Shown here one piece after another: positions 1 through 8,922 of a stretch of 20,977 nucleotides of DNA (its first letter is position 1; every line of letters begins with the position of its first letter). The translations under genes were made by a program, and so were the position numbers. Below the pieces are notes generated by a model. That model worked only from the letters and a program-made list of their open reading frames with translations, was not told where the DNA came from and did not search any database. The DNA comes from Ophiothrix spiculata. Lineage: Eukaryota > Echinodermata > Ophiuroidea > Amphilepidida > Ophiotrichidae. Location of the stretch: assembly GCA_000969725.1 (NCBI GenBank), contig JXSR01S073016.1. The stretch is one strand, 5' to 3'.

Positions 1-702
1 ATTTTTATTATCTGAAAACTACTTTGGATGTAGACATCCCAGACTAACATTGCGGATGTTCATATTCATTCAAATAATTAGCTATATAGAATTTTCTGGT
101 TACTAGACAATGACATCTAGCAGCCGGTACTTAGATCCTATGCAGATGAGCTTTTAATGAGCAATTTAATTTGTCGATCAGGCGATCACTGTTATTTAAA
201 AAGTTGGTCGAGACATTTTTTTTTCTTGACGTGACCTGTCGGATAGTTCGGACTTCGAACCCCTATAACATGTATAATTAGAAGGGCATTAATGCAAATA
301 AAAAATGAAGATATGGATGAAAATATTTAGAGTTTTTCCAATAAAACATGCCTTTATTTGACTGTTAGGAATACAACAGTCTTCATTTTATAACATTTTA
401 AACAAAATTGCACATTTTCAGCTTTTAAAATCATGAGGTCACATCTACTTACGCGAAGCTTGTTTTACCAACTTATATGTGAATTAACTAATATAAACTG
501 CAAGTTTATGTATCAGACCTCACATTCATGAAATTTGAAATATATATCTTTCCTGTAAGACTTATAACAAATCAGTCAATAAAAGAAGGGAATATCCAGT
601 ACAATTAGACGTATGAAAAGGGCAAGATGTCGGTCATCACATTATCCCGATAACACAGCGGACATCGTAAACGACAAATTACACCGGGGGTCTGGGGCTA
701 TA

Positions 703-2292
703 GATTCCACAGCACTAATTGATCTACCCCGCACCACCCTATGGCACATGCGGGCCGACATTACATGACACACCGATTGCACTAAAGTGTCTCAAAAGTA
801 GTTGAAATGTGGGTTGAGTGGCTTAGTTTTGTTCTAGATATTTACTTTGGATGTCTGTCAACAAATATTGACTCAAAAATCTCAGTTTTTCTCCAATATA
901 AGCTCATATTTGGTCATTTTCCCTCTAAATTGAGAGACGCAAAAATGGTCTAGAAATCACCCAGAACACGAGCCACACCAATATTCAATCGGCCAAAATA
1001 ATATGACGTCAACGTAGCGATATATTCTATTTCAGAGCCATTTCCGGATTAAGCCGATCATTGACGACCGCACCAGATGAATTTTTGAGCTTCCGATTGT
1101 GTTATAGTGTAAAACGAAGACTATCCACTCCTACAGACAGTAAAAACACATTTTACTGAACATAAATATATGTTCAGATGCGAAATTAATTGCAATTGGG
1201 ATGAATTCTGGCTCCTGAAAATGTGGGTAGTTTGAATATTTTTTATTTTTCATACCAAATGAAACAAAGAGACACGTAATTTGAAACTAAAATATTATTT
1301 TTTGGCTAGTTTTGTCATACAATCCGCTAGTTTTCTAGTGTGCATTAAATATCAATACAGACAACTGTCATAGTGAGAAGTTCCAACTTATCTCTGAATT
1401 TGCCAACTTCAGAGATAAAAAACGGGTATTTTATCGTATTTAGTCGGATTTCTACACAATATTACCATTTCTGACCTAGGCCAGAGCGATATCACGCCTT
1501 CACCATGTTCACGGTACTGAATGAGCAATTCCCATCAAATTAAGGAATAATATTATTTCTTTTAAGTTAACGTCATTTTTCAGATATTTCTAACTCTAAA
1601 ACTGTGTTTTAATAATGTTTAAAATTATTTGGAGATCAAAAAGAAACAATTATTTTTTCGAAAGAGTGCCATGCCGGCTCGAACCAACGCCAAAAAGCAT
1701 AGTTTAGTTTTCTAGTCCAACGCCTTAACCACAATGCCACTGAAGCATCTGATAAGCGGGTGACATTTTTGTATTTATCCATTTGATTGTTAACCGATTA
1801 TCACATTTGTAATATGGATTGCATCATCTCGCCCATGTGCAAATTAGGTCATGGGTCGAATCTGCAATATGCACTGTAGGCTAGATTCACTAGTCGCCTA
1901 ATGGGGTCCCCCTCATTTCCTGTTGTTTGGGCAATCACCAACACAGTAAAGAACGTGTGGCGCAGACTTTGTAAGACTGATGGACTGAGCCTATATTCGT
2001 TGTTTCTCCATTTTACTCCAGTAAACAATAGGAGTATTTTGGCACGCTATCAATAGCCAAATTTCGCTGTGCGAGCTGCCGTTTAACATGTTAAAAATGT
2101 AGGGTAGTGTAGGGAAAAATCGAGCTGCTGAACCCCACTTCAAATGCTTGTCAAATGATAGTAAATCTCATTGTTTTTCAGAAAATCAATGGTTTTATTG
2201 CATTTTCACACCATAAATGTTACATTTTGGGGTAAAAAAGTCACAATATTTGCATGTAAAACAATAGGAATACCAATTAGTGCTGTGCAACC
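703..2292. mobile_element. Nested 1.59-kb TIR element inside family A copy 1
   Basis: The left end GATTCCACAGCACTAATTGA is matched in inverted orientation by the right end (ending ..CAATTAGTGCTGTGCAACC), with about three mismatches in 20. TATA flanks it on both sides (699-702 and 2293-2296). The corresponding place in copy 2 (near 19091-19097) reads CTATATC uninterrupted, so copy 2 is an empty site and TATA (or TA) is the target duplication. No coding capacity was found. It holds a tRNA-Ser-like segment near 1668-1750 on the minus strand. It is probably a non-autonomous DNA transposon; TA or TATA targeting would fit a Tc1/mariner-type enzyme, but that is inference. Confidence 0.75.
1668..1750 (-). 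pseudogene. tRNA-Ser(AGA)-like segment
   Basis: On the minus strand an A-box-like TGGCATTGTGG is followed by TTAAGGCGTTGGACTAGAAA, which is typical of the D-arm and anticodon region of tRNA-Ser with anticodon AGA. Further on is a B-box-like GGTTCGAGCC. The acceptor and T stems pair poorly, so this is not an intact tRNA gene. It is more likely a decayed tRNA or the head of a tRNA-derived SINE carried inside the nested element. Confidence 0.55.
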
Positions 2293-2512
2293 TATATCTA
2301 GGCAAATCTGACGTCATTTACCATACCATGCATGTCTAATGGCTGACTGTGCATCCCACTGTTCATATTGTTTACGGGTATAGGGAAATGATTTTATCAT
2401 GTTTATCGAAAGAAATTCTTTTTAAAAGTAGTTTATTAAATGAATATCAATCTAATACGATGGAAATCGATAATAATACTTTGTTTTCAAATGAAAAAAA
2501 GGAAAGAAAAAG

Positions 2513-2590
2513 AAGACGACGACGGGATTCGAAACTGGGACCTCTCGCATCAAAAGCGAGTGGCAGAACCACTACGCTATCCGATCAAGC
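2513..2590 (-). pseudogene. tRNA-like segment within family A, copy 1 (loop reads UUG)
   Basis: On the minus strand an A-box-like TAGCGTAGTGG precedes a perfect 5-bp anticodon-type stem (CTCGC/GCGAG) with a 7-base loop TTTTGAT, giving anticodon UUG (Gln). A B-box-like GTTTCGAATCC follows. The T stem and acceptor do not pair well. The same segment is at the homologous place in copy 2 (19322-19400), so it is an integral part of the transposon and not a chromosomal tRNA gene. Confidence 0.55.
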
Positions 2591-3175
2591 TTACTTGAAG
2601 AGTGTGTTTTAACTATATATACGTAATAATAGACAAGTGCCGCTTAATTGATCACTTCCGGGGTTATATGATGTTTTGTGTAGAACTGTATTGTTTTATT
2701 TGACCTTAGCCTGACCTCTTTGGACCAAGCGTTATATTATCTTACGCGAGGCGTGTTTTACGCAAAATTACCGCAATTATTTTTAGTAAATCTGATAAAG
2801 AAGTGTTGTCGCTCTCTTTTGACCAAGTGGCTAAAATGTATTAAGTCCAGATCCGTAGATTTAAGGTTAAAATCAAATACCTTATTTGACCTCACTCAAG
2901 GAAAATAAACACTTGCAAAATTACACGAAAAGACACTTATATTTCCAAAATTTTCATTGTTGGTTAATTTCAAAATGTTTTCATAACATTTATACTTCTA
3001 AGTGCAAGTTTTATTTGAGATTCTATGCTACTTTGGCGAGTTAACAGGCTTTTTAAACTAGGTATCCGAACTCATGAATATTCATACGCATGTCAAAAAC
3101 GGCCTGTCCTGTAATTTTCCATAAATAAAAAAATAAACTAAGCGATATTTCAGCGAGCTGAATTCTGGCTGCTAG

Positions 3176-3900
3176 ATGTTTTCCAATATATGAACTTGAG
3201 CATATCATATAGACATTGGATTTGTGATGGCCAAAAACTTAAAAATAAACCAAAGGTTTTACGCAATTGTCATAACTACGGGAGTGGAGGGTGAGTTGTT
3301 AACACTTCTCGAGTCAGCACGAAAACATGTTTGAGGCTTTTATGAATTCTCCCTCCACTACCAAGCAATGCCATTTACCGCTTGGTGGATTATGAACAGC
3401 CCTCCTCATTGATCCGACAAAACATACCACTGAACAGCATAAAGGATTTATGACGCCTAATAAACTGTCCAGCTTTGCTAAATAACTGGGGTTCACACAG
3501 CAGCATTTAAACTTGGTTTTCATATGGCAATAAATATTACCTAACATGTTAGCCTTTACATCAATGACCAACATCTACTTAGCTAACTCCAACTCCTACC
3601 TCGCAAACCTCGGTCGGAATTGATATTTTCACAAAGACAATCTTGTTTTCATTTTGACAAGCTTCATGAAAACAAATTTTCTTATAATTATCTGATTGAA
3701 TATTTGTTATCCATCCTAAGTGGTAGTGCTATTTACAATACGGTACGTTTATTGAACAGTTTAAAAACAATTTTCCAATTAATCTAACCAATTTGTAATT
3801 TGCTTTTTTTTACAAAATAAAAGTATCTTAATTTTTGTGAAAACATTAATATCAAAGCAAGCACAAAGGTTAATAATCACAATATAATACTAAAACTTAC
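3176..3900. other. Intron sequence downstream of exon 4
   Basis: AT-rich non-coding sequence between the right end of family A copy 1 and the exon 4 donor. The only long frame (minus strand, 3574-3314) shows no recognisable domain or composition. Short complementary patches (GGAGTGGAGGG near 3280, CTCCCTCCAC near 3350) do not make an element. Nothing else is supportable. Confidence 0.5.
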
Positions 3901-4139
3901 TTTGAGAAATTGAGTCTTTCCTCATTGAGAAGTCCTGGTACACACTGCAGTTGATTGTAAGATACATTCAGTTTGCGTAAGTTAGGCAGACCCCAGACAA
4001 GTTCCTCGGGTATTGCAATCAGATGGTTATGGGATAGGTCGATGTCATGGAGTGAAGCTTTGTAATCATGGAATTGTAACCAGCTTGCTCGAAACAAATG
4101 CAGATGCTTTTTACTCCAAAGAGCCTTTTGGTTTCCATC
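3901..4139 (-). CDS. LRRK1: LRRK1-like protein, exon 4: first leucine-rich repeats
   Basis: The acceptor TTTCTTTTTCATAG precedes 4139 and the donor GTAAGT follows 3901. The exon is 239 bases, enters in phase 0 and leaves in phase 2. Its 79 complete codons begin DGNQKALWSKKHLHL and include two leucine-rich-repeat units: LHDIDLSHNHLIAIP and, after VWGLP, NLRKLNVSYNQLQCVP. The LxxLxLxxNxLxxxP pattern is clear. From memory of human LRRK1, the start of its LRR domain has the same order: a KxAL..W..HL..L lead-in, then a LDLS.N.L repeat and WGL.NLRKLN. LRRs here serve as a scaffold ahead of the ROC GTPase. Phase 0 at the start fits the phase 0 end of exon 3. The next exon is not in the window. Family call is strong; orthology to LRRK1 over other ROCO proteins is likely, not proven. 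Confidence 0.82.
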
Positions 4140-4736
4140 CTATGAAAAAGAAATATGTGAAAACTCAGATTGGCCTGATATTAATACGATGCTTATCTTT
4201 TATGCCCTAATCTATAAACAAAAAAATAAAAACCCTTGTTAATTAAATATAACGTACCGTATTAAGGGCCGTTAATGATAAAGGTCATGTTTATTCTTGG
4301 CTAAGAACATAACATTAATATTAAACTAATAATCGATCTATAAAACCTTCAGAATGGTACGAATGATGTAGTCTTCATTGTATTTGTATTCACTGGGTTA
4401 ACAACATCGTGGCTCTTAGGGCAAAGTACACATGATTACAATATTGGGGAAACATAAATAATCGGGTGAAATGTATAAAAAATCAAAAATGAATTAGACT
4501 CAGAAATATTCAGTATGTATTTTTAAGTATTTGCTTATAAGATAATATTAAAAAACACGATTCAACATCTAAAAAATATAAAAATAAAACAATAAAACAA
4601 ATTCCCAAATAACCCTGTGTCAATTCAATATTGAAAACTTCCGTGGGTTCAGGTTTACTAGTACGGCTAATACACAACCATGAGATTGGTATAATGAGAT
4701 ATAAAAGTGCCGGTGTTATGAGACTGAGTGTCTCCC
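4140..4736. other. Intron 3, left part
   Basis: AT-rich intron directly upstream of exon 4 on the minus strand, starting with its polypyrimidine tract at 4141-4155. No further exon with good splice sites, no repeat and no RNA gene is seen before the MITE at 4740. Confidence 0.45.
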
Positions 4737-4739
4737 ATA

Positions 4740-5004
4740 AGGCTCTGTCAGACTGTCACGATCACCGTATAGAGCAAAACGTACGCCTAACGTACTTTAT
4801 CCCACTATTGTTCTGTTTTATGCATTGTTGGTCGTCATGTGTTTGTTACAAGTACGTTCAATACGTTATCCACACGGTCTGTTCGTTATGTATACGTTTA
4901 ATTCGTTATATATACGGTGGAGGTCCGTTAAGCACACGTTCAATTTGTGATTTTTTTCTACGTTATTCGTACGTTTTGCTATACTGTGATGTCTGACAGA
5001 GCCT
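4740..5004. mobile_element. 265-bp MITE with AGGCTCTGTCAGAC ends
   Basis: AGGCTCTGTCAGAC at 4740-4753 is inverted perfectly at 4991-5004. The inverted repeat continues imperfectly to GTATAG and CAAAACGTAC (4783, and 4970 on the right), about 36-45 bp per arm. ATA flanks both ends (4737-4739 and 5005-5007), a possible 3-bp target duplication. There is no coding capacity. The interior holds the periodic CG array described separately. Superfamily is not assignable from this alone. Confidence 0.75.
4851..4945. repeat. CG(T/G)T motif repeated about every 10 bp
   Basis: CGTT, CGGT or CGTTA cores start at 4855, 4864, 4875, 4884, 4895, 4904, 4915, 4926 and 4937. The steps are 9, 11, 9, 11, 9, 11, 11 and 11, so the mean is close to one turn of B-DNA. 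The alternating 9/11 spacing suggests a decayed 20-bp unit, roughly TTCGTTATnTATACGTTTA. More cores lie in the flanks, at 4784, 4791, 4961, 4968 and 4972. Confidence 0.65.
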
Positions 5005-5030
5005 ATAACCAGGAGTCCGGGCCTAATTGA

Positions 5031-5311
5031 ACTACTATTACACATTACTTGCCTTAAACTTTTGTACCGATGATTTTGACATTTCACCGGTAATAAATCA
5101 TCTAATATTTAGTCCACAACCCACTAAGTTACCATTTTTCATGCCTTGATGACAGGAAAATGCCTTGAGGGTATCATTGCGTCCTTCACAACCCTCAAAG
5201 TAGACCACATAGTAGCGGGTGGGCTAAATATTGGATGATTTATTACCAGTGAAATGTCAAAATCAGTGGTACAAAAGTTTAAGGCAAGGAACATGTAAAG
5301 TGACTAGTAGC
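5031..5311. mobile_element. Palindromic (foldback) element in intron 3
   Basis: The arm at 5049-5126 (starting TTGCCTTAAACTTTTGTACC) is inverted at 5211-5287 with few mismatches and a spacer of about 84 bases. The inverted similarity extends outward, weaker, to about 5031 and 5311 (CTACTA..TTACA). No ORF and no clear target duplication were found. It is best read as a MITE or foldback transposon. It starts only about 25 bases after the 4740-5004 element. Confidence 0.7.
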
Positions 5312-5603
5312 AACCGATGAATTAATTATCGCACATGTACAAGTACGTTCTAAACAATTCATCATAGTTGCTAGAACATTCAGTGACACGGACGCTGTAT
5401 TACACCGGCTCTATGGAAGCCAAAGTTTGCTCTCTTTGGCTGATTTTGTAAATGTTGTTATACCATGCAGGTATAATTTACACAGATAACAACTTCTTTC
5501 CTGCAACTTTCTTTGCATTCATGCATCTATACTTGGGAGTAGTCATGCTCTACAGTTATTTTCATATTGAATTTATGCAGTAACTCTGTTCAAGTTGCCT
5601 TAC

Positions 5604-5728
5604 CTCTTGCTCCTGTACCCATGTGTTCATAAGATGAGGAAGCTCCACTTCTGCTACAGATGCTGTGATTTCATTGATTTCAGTTACATTATTGTCGACA
5701 AATCGTGCCGCCAGATCAAAATGCTTAC
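5604..5728 (-). CDS. LRRK1: LRRK1-like protein, exon 3: ankyrin-like segment
   Basis: The acceptor is a T-rich tract ending TTTGTTTGTTCAG before 5728; the donor is GTAAGG after 5604. The exon is 125 bases, enters in phase 1 and leaves in phase 0. Joined to exon 2 it reads ACLG then KHFDLAARFVDNNV, giving an ankyrin-like helix pair across the junction (PTIAACLGKHFDLAARFV). The second half, ITASVAEVELPHLMNTWVQ, is acidic and helical. From memory of human LRRK1, an AAYFGH..VV..LLE segment followed by a LLNWMLALA helix occupies the same place in its ankyrin region. Taken alone the exon would be hard to assign; the phase match and order give it its identity. Confidence 0.72.
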
Positions 5729-5916
5729 CTGAACAAACAAAACAACATTTTAATTTAAAAAAATCTGATTGCAATGTTTTGATATCTTAAACAATATACA
5801 GTTTTAAATTCTTGTCAAACAAAATGATGTCAAAGTTGAAACACGCCGACAAACCGCATCAAAACGAACATGACGAAAGCGTGGATCTGCTGTAGCATCT
5901 ACGACTACATCTACAC

Positions 5917-7235
5917 TGCAAAAACACCGGTTGAATTTAACACAAACGGTGTTAAATTTAACACCCAGCTGTTCTAAATACGGTTCCGATCCCTATGGTG
6001 TTATTTTAACCCGTCTGGTGTTAAATCATAATAAAACCACAGGTGTCATTTTAAAAATGTAGGCCCAAAAATGTAGGCCCATTCTCCAATAAACTGTGCA
6101 AATTTGCCGTTTTGGTGTCGCTCATGTGTTCTTGTTACTTATTTCACGTTGTTAAGCCTATTACAAATGATTTGAGTGATTTAGTTAATACATTAGAGTT
6201 ACATTAGTAATATGTGTAAAGCTAAACATATTAGCATGCGAGGAAAGTCGATAACGATAAATATGAAAATGCAAAATCCTTGCTTTTCCCCATGTCGCCA
6301 GCCATACTGTTTCATGTGCCCCGTTCCTAAAATATTTGAGCATATCAAACATAATGCACACTATTTAACAGCCCGTTATAGGTATTGATAATGACATATA
6401 AAGTTCAATTATATTAAGTATTTGATATGGCATAAGAACTTTTTGAAAGCAAGTCGCCAATATTGTAAACAGATACGTTATCATTTGTAAAATCGATAAC
6501 AAAGTGTGAAAATAAATTTGTCGATGGAAGATTCCATATTTTATCTTAAGCGTTGCATAACATATATGTTATATAGAATTATACATTTACAGTAACGATT
6601 TACAATGATATTAATATAAAAAAAAACCTTTGGACGGTGACGTCGAAACAGATATGTATAATGTACATTATGTTCCCTTTTCGCAAAACGCGGTACACTT
6701 TGAGCGAAAATAGTACACCACAGTGTAGTATGTGTAGAGCTCCTAATTTAGTGTAAAGGTCAAGTTTGCAAGAAAACAAATTTTCTCATAAATGAATATT
6801 AAAGAAATGATTCAAACAGATACGTAACGGCAGAAACGTAATGTAAAAGAATAGGTAATACAATGATTAACAAAAAAAAAAAACCCACTAGTATCTTTAA
6901 AAATCTGCCACGCACTGTCTGCAATAAGCCTTTGAAAGCGTATGAAAGAAATTTGTAATCTATACTTCAGTTATTAGTAGTTGAAATTTAAAATTTTCTG
7001 AGACCAAAGTTGCACGCTTTATCGAAGAATGAGCCTGTATGCTGGTGTTAACTTGACACTTATTGAGTGTTAATTTCCTACTAGACACGTCTTGGTGTTA
7101 ATTTGATTTTACACAAACTTGTGAGTGTTAAATCGACACCACTTATCATTATTATGACAGTGTCAAGTCCGGAGTCAATATGGCTTCATACCACTGGTGT
7201 TCAATATACACTGGGGTTGGTGTTAACAACTATTT
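5917..7235. mobile_element. Element with clustered GGTGTTAA..TTAACAC end motifs
   Basis: The left end region begins ACACTGCAAAAACACCGG (about 5920) and has GGTGTTAA-type motifs in both orientations up to 6055. A second cluster at 7040-7230 has at least six more (GGTGTTAACTTGACAC, GAGTGTTAATTTC, GGTGTTAATTTGA, GAGTGTTAAATCGACAC and others). About 1 kb of AT-rich non-coding DNA lies between. Clustered subterminal motifs and an ACACTG..AAAA start are typical of non-autonomous DNA transposons. The exact right end and target duplication are not resolved, and this could be two separate small elements. It lies in intron 2. Confidence 0.5.
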
Positions 7236-7640
7236 GACGTAACAAGTTATTTACCTCAGTAGAATTTGTGGTGGTTGTGGTGGTTTTTTCCATTAAATGA
7301 TAGAGTACCTTGATACGTACCATATTGAAGCCCTCCAAAGTATTATTGTAAGATTATATGAGATATGTATTGACACCGTAAACATGGTAAATAATATGGG
7401 GGTTAATATGCAATTCTGACATCAAAACCAACACCAGAAACGATATATAGAATAATGTAGGTAAAACTGTTTTTATTATGAGAACATCAGTTCATGAGCA
7501 GTGGTCATTTTTCCCCTTCATTAAACCTCAGGATCAAAGGACCTGTTGGAATTGTTTATACTTATTCAGTGTCGTTTCCGTCGTTACTGATTTTTTTTTT
7601 ACTGGTAAAACTGTTTGATGAAGGAATTTCAATATCTTAC

Positions 7641-7823
7641 CCAAACATGCGGCGATAGTTGGATTTAGGTGCGGAGGAAAATCATCATTAGTTAGTTTCT
7701 TCCCATGTTGGCGTTCCAACTCATCTAGAGCATTTTGACTCTCCTCTTCGTCGCCTTCGTAACATGATGATATAAGCCTATTTTTCGTTGGCCATAAATA
7801 GGAATCCATTTCGACGGTATATC
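7641..7823 (-). CDS. LRRK1: LRRK1-like protein, exon 2: N-terminal region
   Basis: The acceptor TCTTTATACAG precedes 7823 and the donor GTAAGA follows 7641. The exon is exactly 183 bases (61 codons), phase 1 to phase 1. It encodes GYTVEMDSYLWPTKN, then RLISSCYEGDEEESQNALDE, an acidic helix resembling the first ankyrin-type repeat, and ends HLNPTIAACLG. An internal ATG (7808-7810) could also start translation, but the reading frame continues upstream into exon 1 across a phase-matched junction. The frame running past the donor to 7534 is intronic read-through. From memory, human LRRK1 has a comparable I..AYRRGD helix and, a little later, an NPAVVAAYFG motif. Confidence 0.75.
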
Positions 7824-8120
7824 CTGTATAAAGATAGAAGAGTGTTAATAGACCATCTTTGAAATACTTTGCAGATTTACATTTGGTTATTTAGCGTGAA
7901 ATCCAGGTGATATCTCAAGTTAATAATTGATTTAAAGATAAGTTATCGGGACATCCCCAGAAAATGCACGTGTTACACAATAATGGCATGAAGATTTCGT
8001 CACGCGTTCGGTAGTCGATAAACTACAAATATAATATGTATTAAAGCTCACACTCTTTTGGGTCGAGCCCTTTATTATTTGTATGGATTCAACTGAACTT
8101 TTCATTATTAATAGAGTTTT
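7824..8120. other. Intron 1, part nearest exon 2
   Basis: AT-rich non-coding intron with no repeat or coding signal apart from the acceptor tract at 7824-7840. Confidence 0.4.
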
Positions 8121-8256
8121 AGGGACAAATAAAAAAGTGAATTATTTGATTCACCTACAAATTGACTCACTTTTCCCACTTTTTGAGTCATTTTGTCCGT
8201 GTACTGACACATTATGCCTCAAATGAGTCAAATGATTCACTTTTTACTGTGTACCT
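8121..8256. mobile_element. 136-bp MITE with AAAAAGTGAATNATTTGA arms
   Basis: The left arm (8121-8154, AGGGACAAATAAAAAAGTGA) is inverted at 8225-8256 (..TTCACTTTTTACTGTGTACCT), imperfect but clear over about 32 bp. TGAGTCA or TGACTCA-like 7-mers occur within it at about 8163, 8184 and 8224. No obvious target duplication was found. It belongs to the general TACACNGTAAAAAGTGAAT type of animal MITE (inference). Confidence 0.6.
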
Positions 8257-8345
8257 AAAAGTTTTGTTCGATGATCTACGTCATTGTGTCGTCAGCAAAT
8301 ATTCTATACCATAGTGGAGTCTGGACCGGATGTGCCGTTTGTATG

Positions 8346-8700
8346 ACGTCAATCAATCAATCAATCAATCATATAATAATGATATATCAAATAAAGAAAT
8401 AAAGAAAGAGAGGAAGAAAGAAAAAAAGGAAAGAAACAAAGAAAAAATAAATAAATAAAATCGATAAACTAATAAATAAAAATTAAAAATAAATAAATGA
8501 ATAAGTAATTAATTAATTAAATAAATAAAGAATTATAGATATACAGATAGACAGACAGACAGAAAGATCGATAGATAGATAGATAGATAGATAATTTAGA
8601 TAGATAGATAAGTAAATACATTCATAAATCAATCAATTAATCAATACTTTACTAAATAAATCAATCAATACTTTAATAAATAAAAAACAATAGATAAGTT
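8346..8700. repeat. Compound microsatellite field
   Basis: Successive simple repeats: (TCAA)n at about 8349-8370, AAAG-rich purine tract 8388-8445, (AAAT)n 8446-8530, (ACAG)n near 8545-8562, (GATA)n 8567-8610, and (AATC)n/(AAAT)n to 8690. All are interrupted. No gene is here. Confidence 0.85.
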
Positions 8701-8754
8701 TATGTTACATTCTTAACGAATGTATGATACAACACGTTATAAATTAAAAACATC

Positions 8755-8922
8755 ACATATGTGTACCGCCGCGGCAAAAGGGTCCAGTTGTCGGCTCGTA
8801 CATGTTGCTCCTTGTAGCATATCTAGTAATGTATGGTATTTGTATACATCAGATATGCTACAATGAGCTACATGTAGGAGTCGACAACTGGACCCTTTTG
8901 CCGCGGCGGTACACATATATGT
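8755..8922. repeat. 168-bp near-palindrome with GC-rich arm
   Basis: The arm at 8755-8824 (ACATATGTGTACCGCCGCGG..) is inverted at 8851-8922 with only a few mismatches. The spacer is 26 bases (8825-8850). The arms contain a GC-rich stretch, CCGCCGCGGCAAAAGGGTCC, that contrasts with the AT-rich surroundings. As RNA it would form a long, almost perfect hairpin. It may be a foldback MITE, or a hairpin that has escaped decay. It sits right after the microsatellite field. Confidence 0.8.

Larger units (their letters stand above)
121..3171. mobile_element. Non-autonomous DNA transposon family A, copy 1 (interrupted)
   Basis: Matches 18512-19971 in the same orientation over two blocks: about 219-702 with 18621-19090, and about 2293-3171 with 19095-19971. 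The left 100 bases match more weakly. Seen: the copy is bracketed by the 4-base direct repeat CTAG (117-120 and 3172-3175), and its ends are CAGCCGG and CTGGCTG, a short inverted terminus. Copy 2 has the same ends and its own 4-base duplication. There is no transposase-like ORF, so it is non-autonomous. Removing the 1,590-base nested insertion leaves about 1.46 kb, the length of copy 2. Superfamily is unknown: the short CAG.. ends and 4-bp duplication do not settle it. It lies in the last visible intron of the LRRK1-like gene. Confidence 0.75.

Noticed and set aside
2513..2590. Functional tRNA-Gln gene
   Set aside because: The T and acceptor stems do not pair, and the homologous segment in copy 2 is equally degenerate.
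3314..3574. Minus-strand 86-codon frame
   Set aside because: No family resemblance, no good splice sites and random composition, within an intron full of transposons.
4631..5087. Overlapping frames on both strands near the MITEs
   Set aside because: They lie across TIR and palindromic elements and look like chance frames.
7534..7640. Extension of exon 2 coding to 7534 (KILKFLHQTVLP..)
   Set aside because: A consensus donor GTAAGA at 7640 with phase matching to exon 3 explains the frame better; the extension is lysine/threonine-rich intronic read-through.
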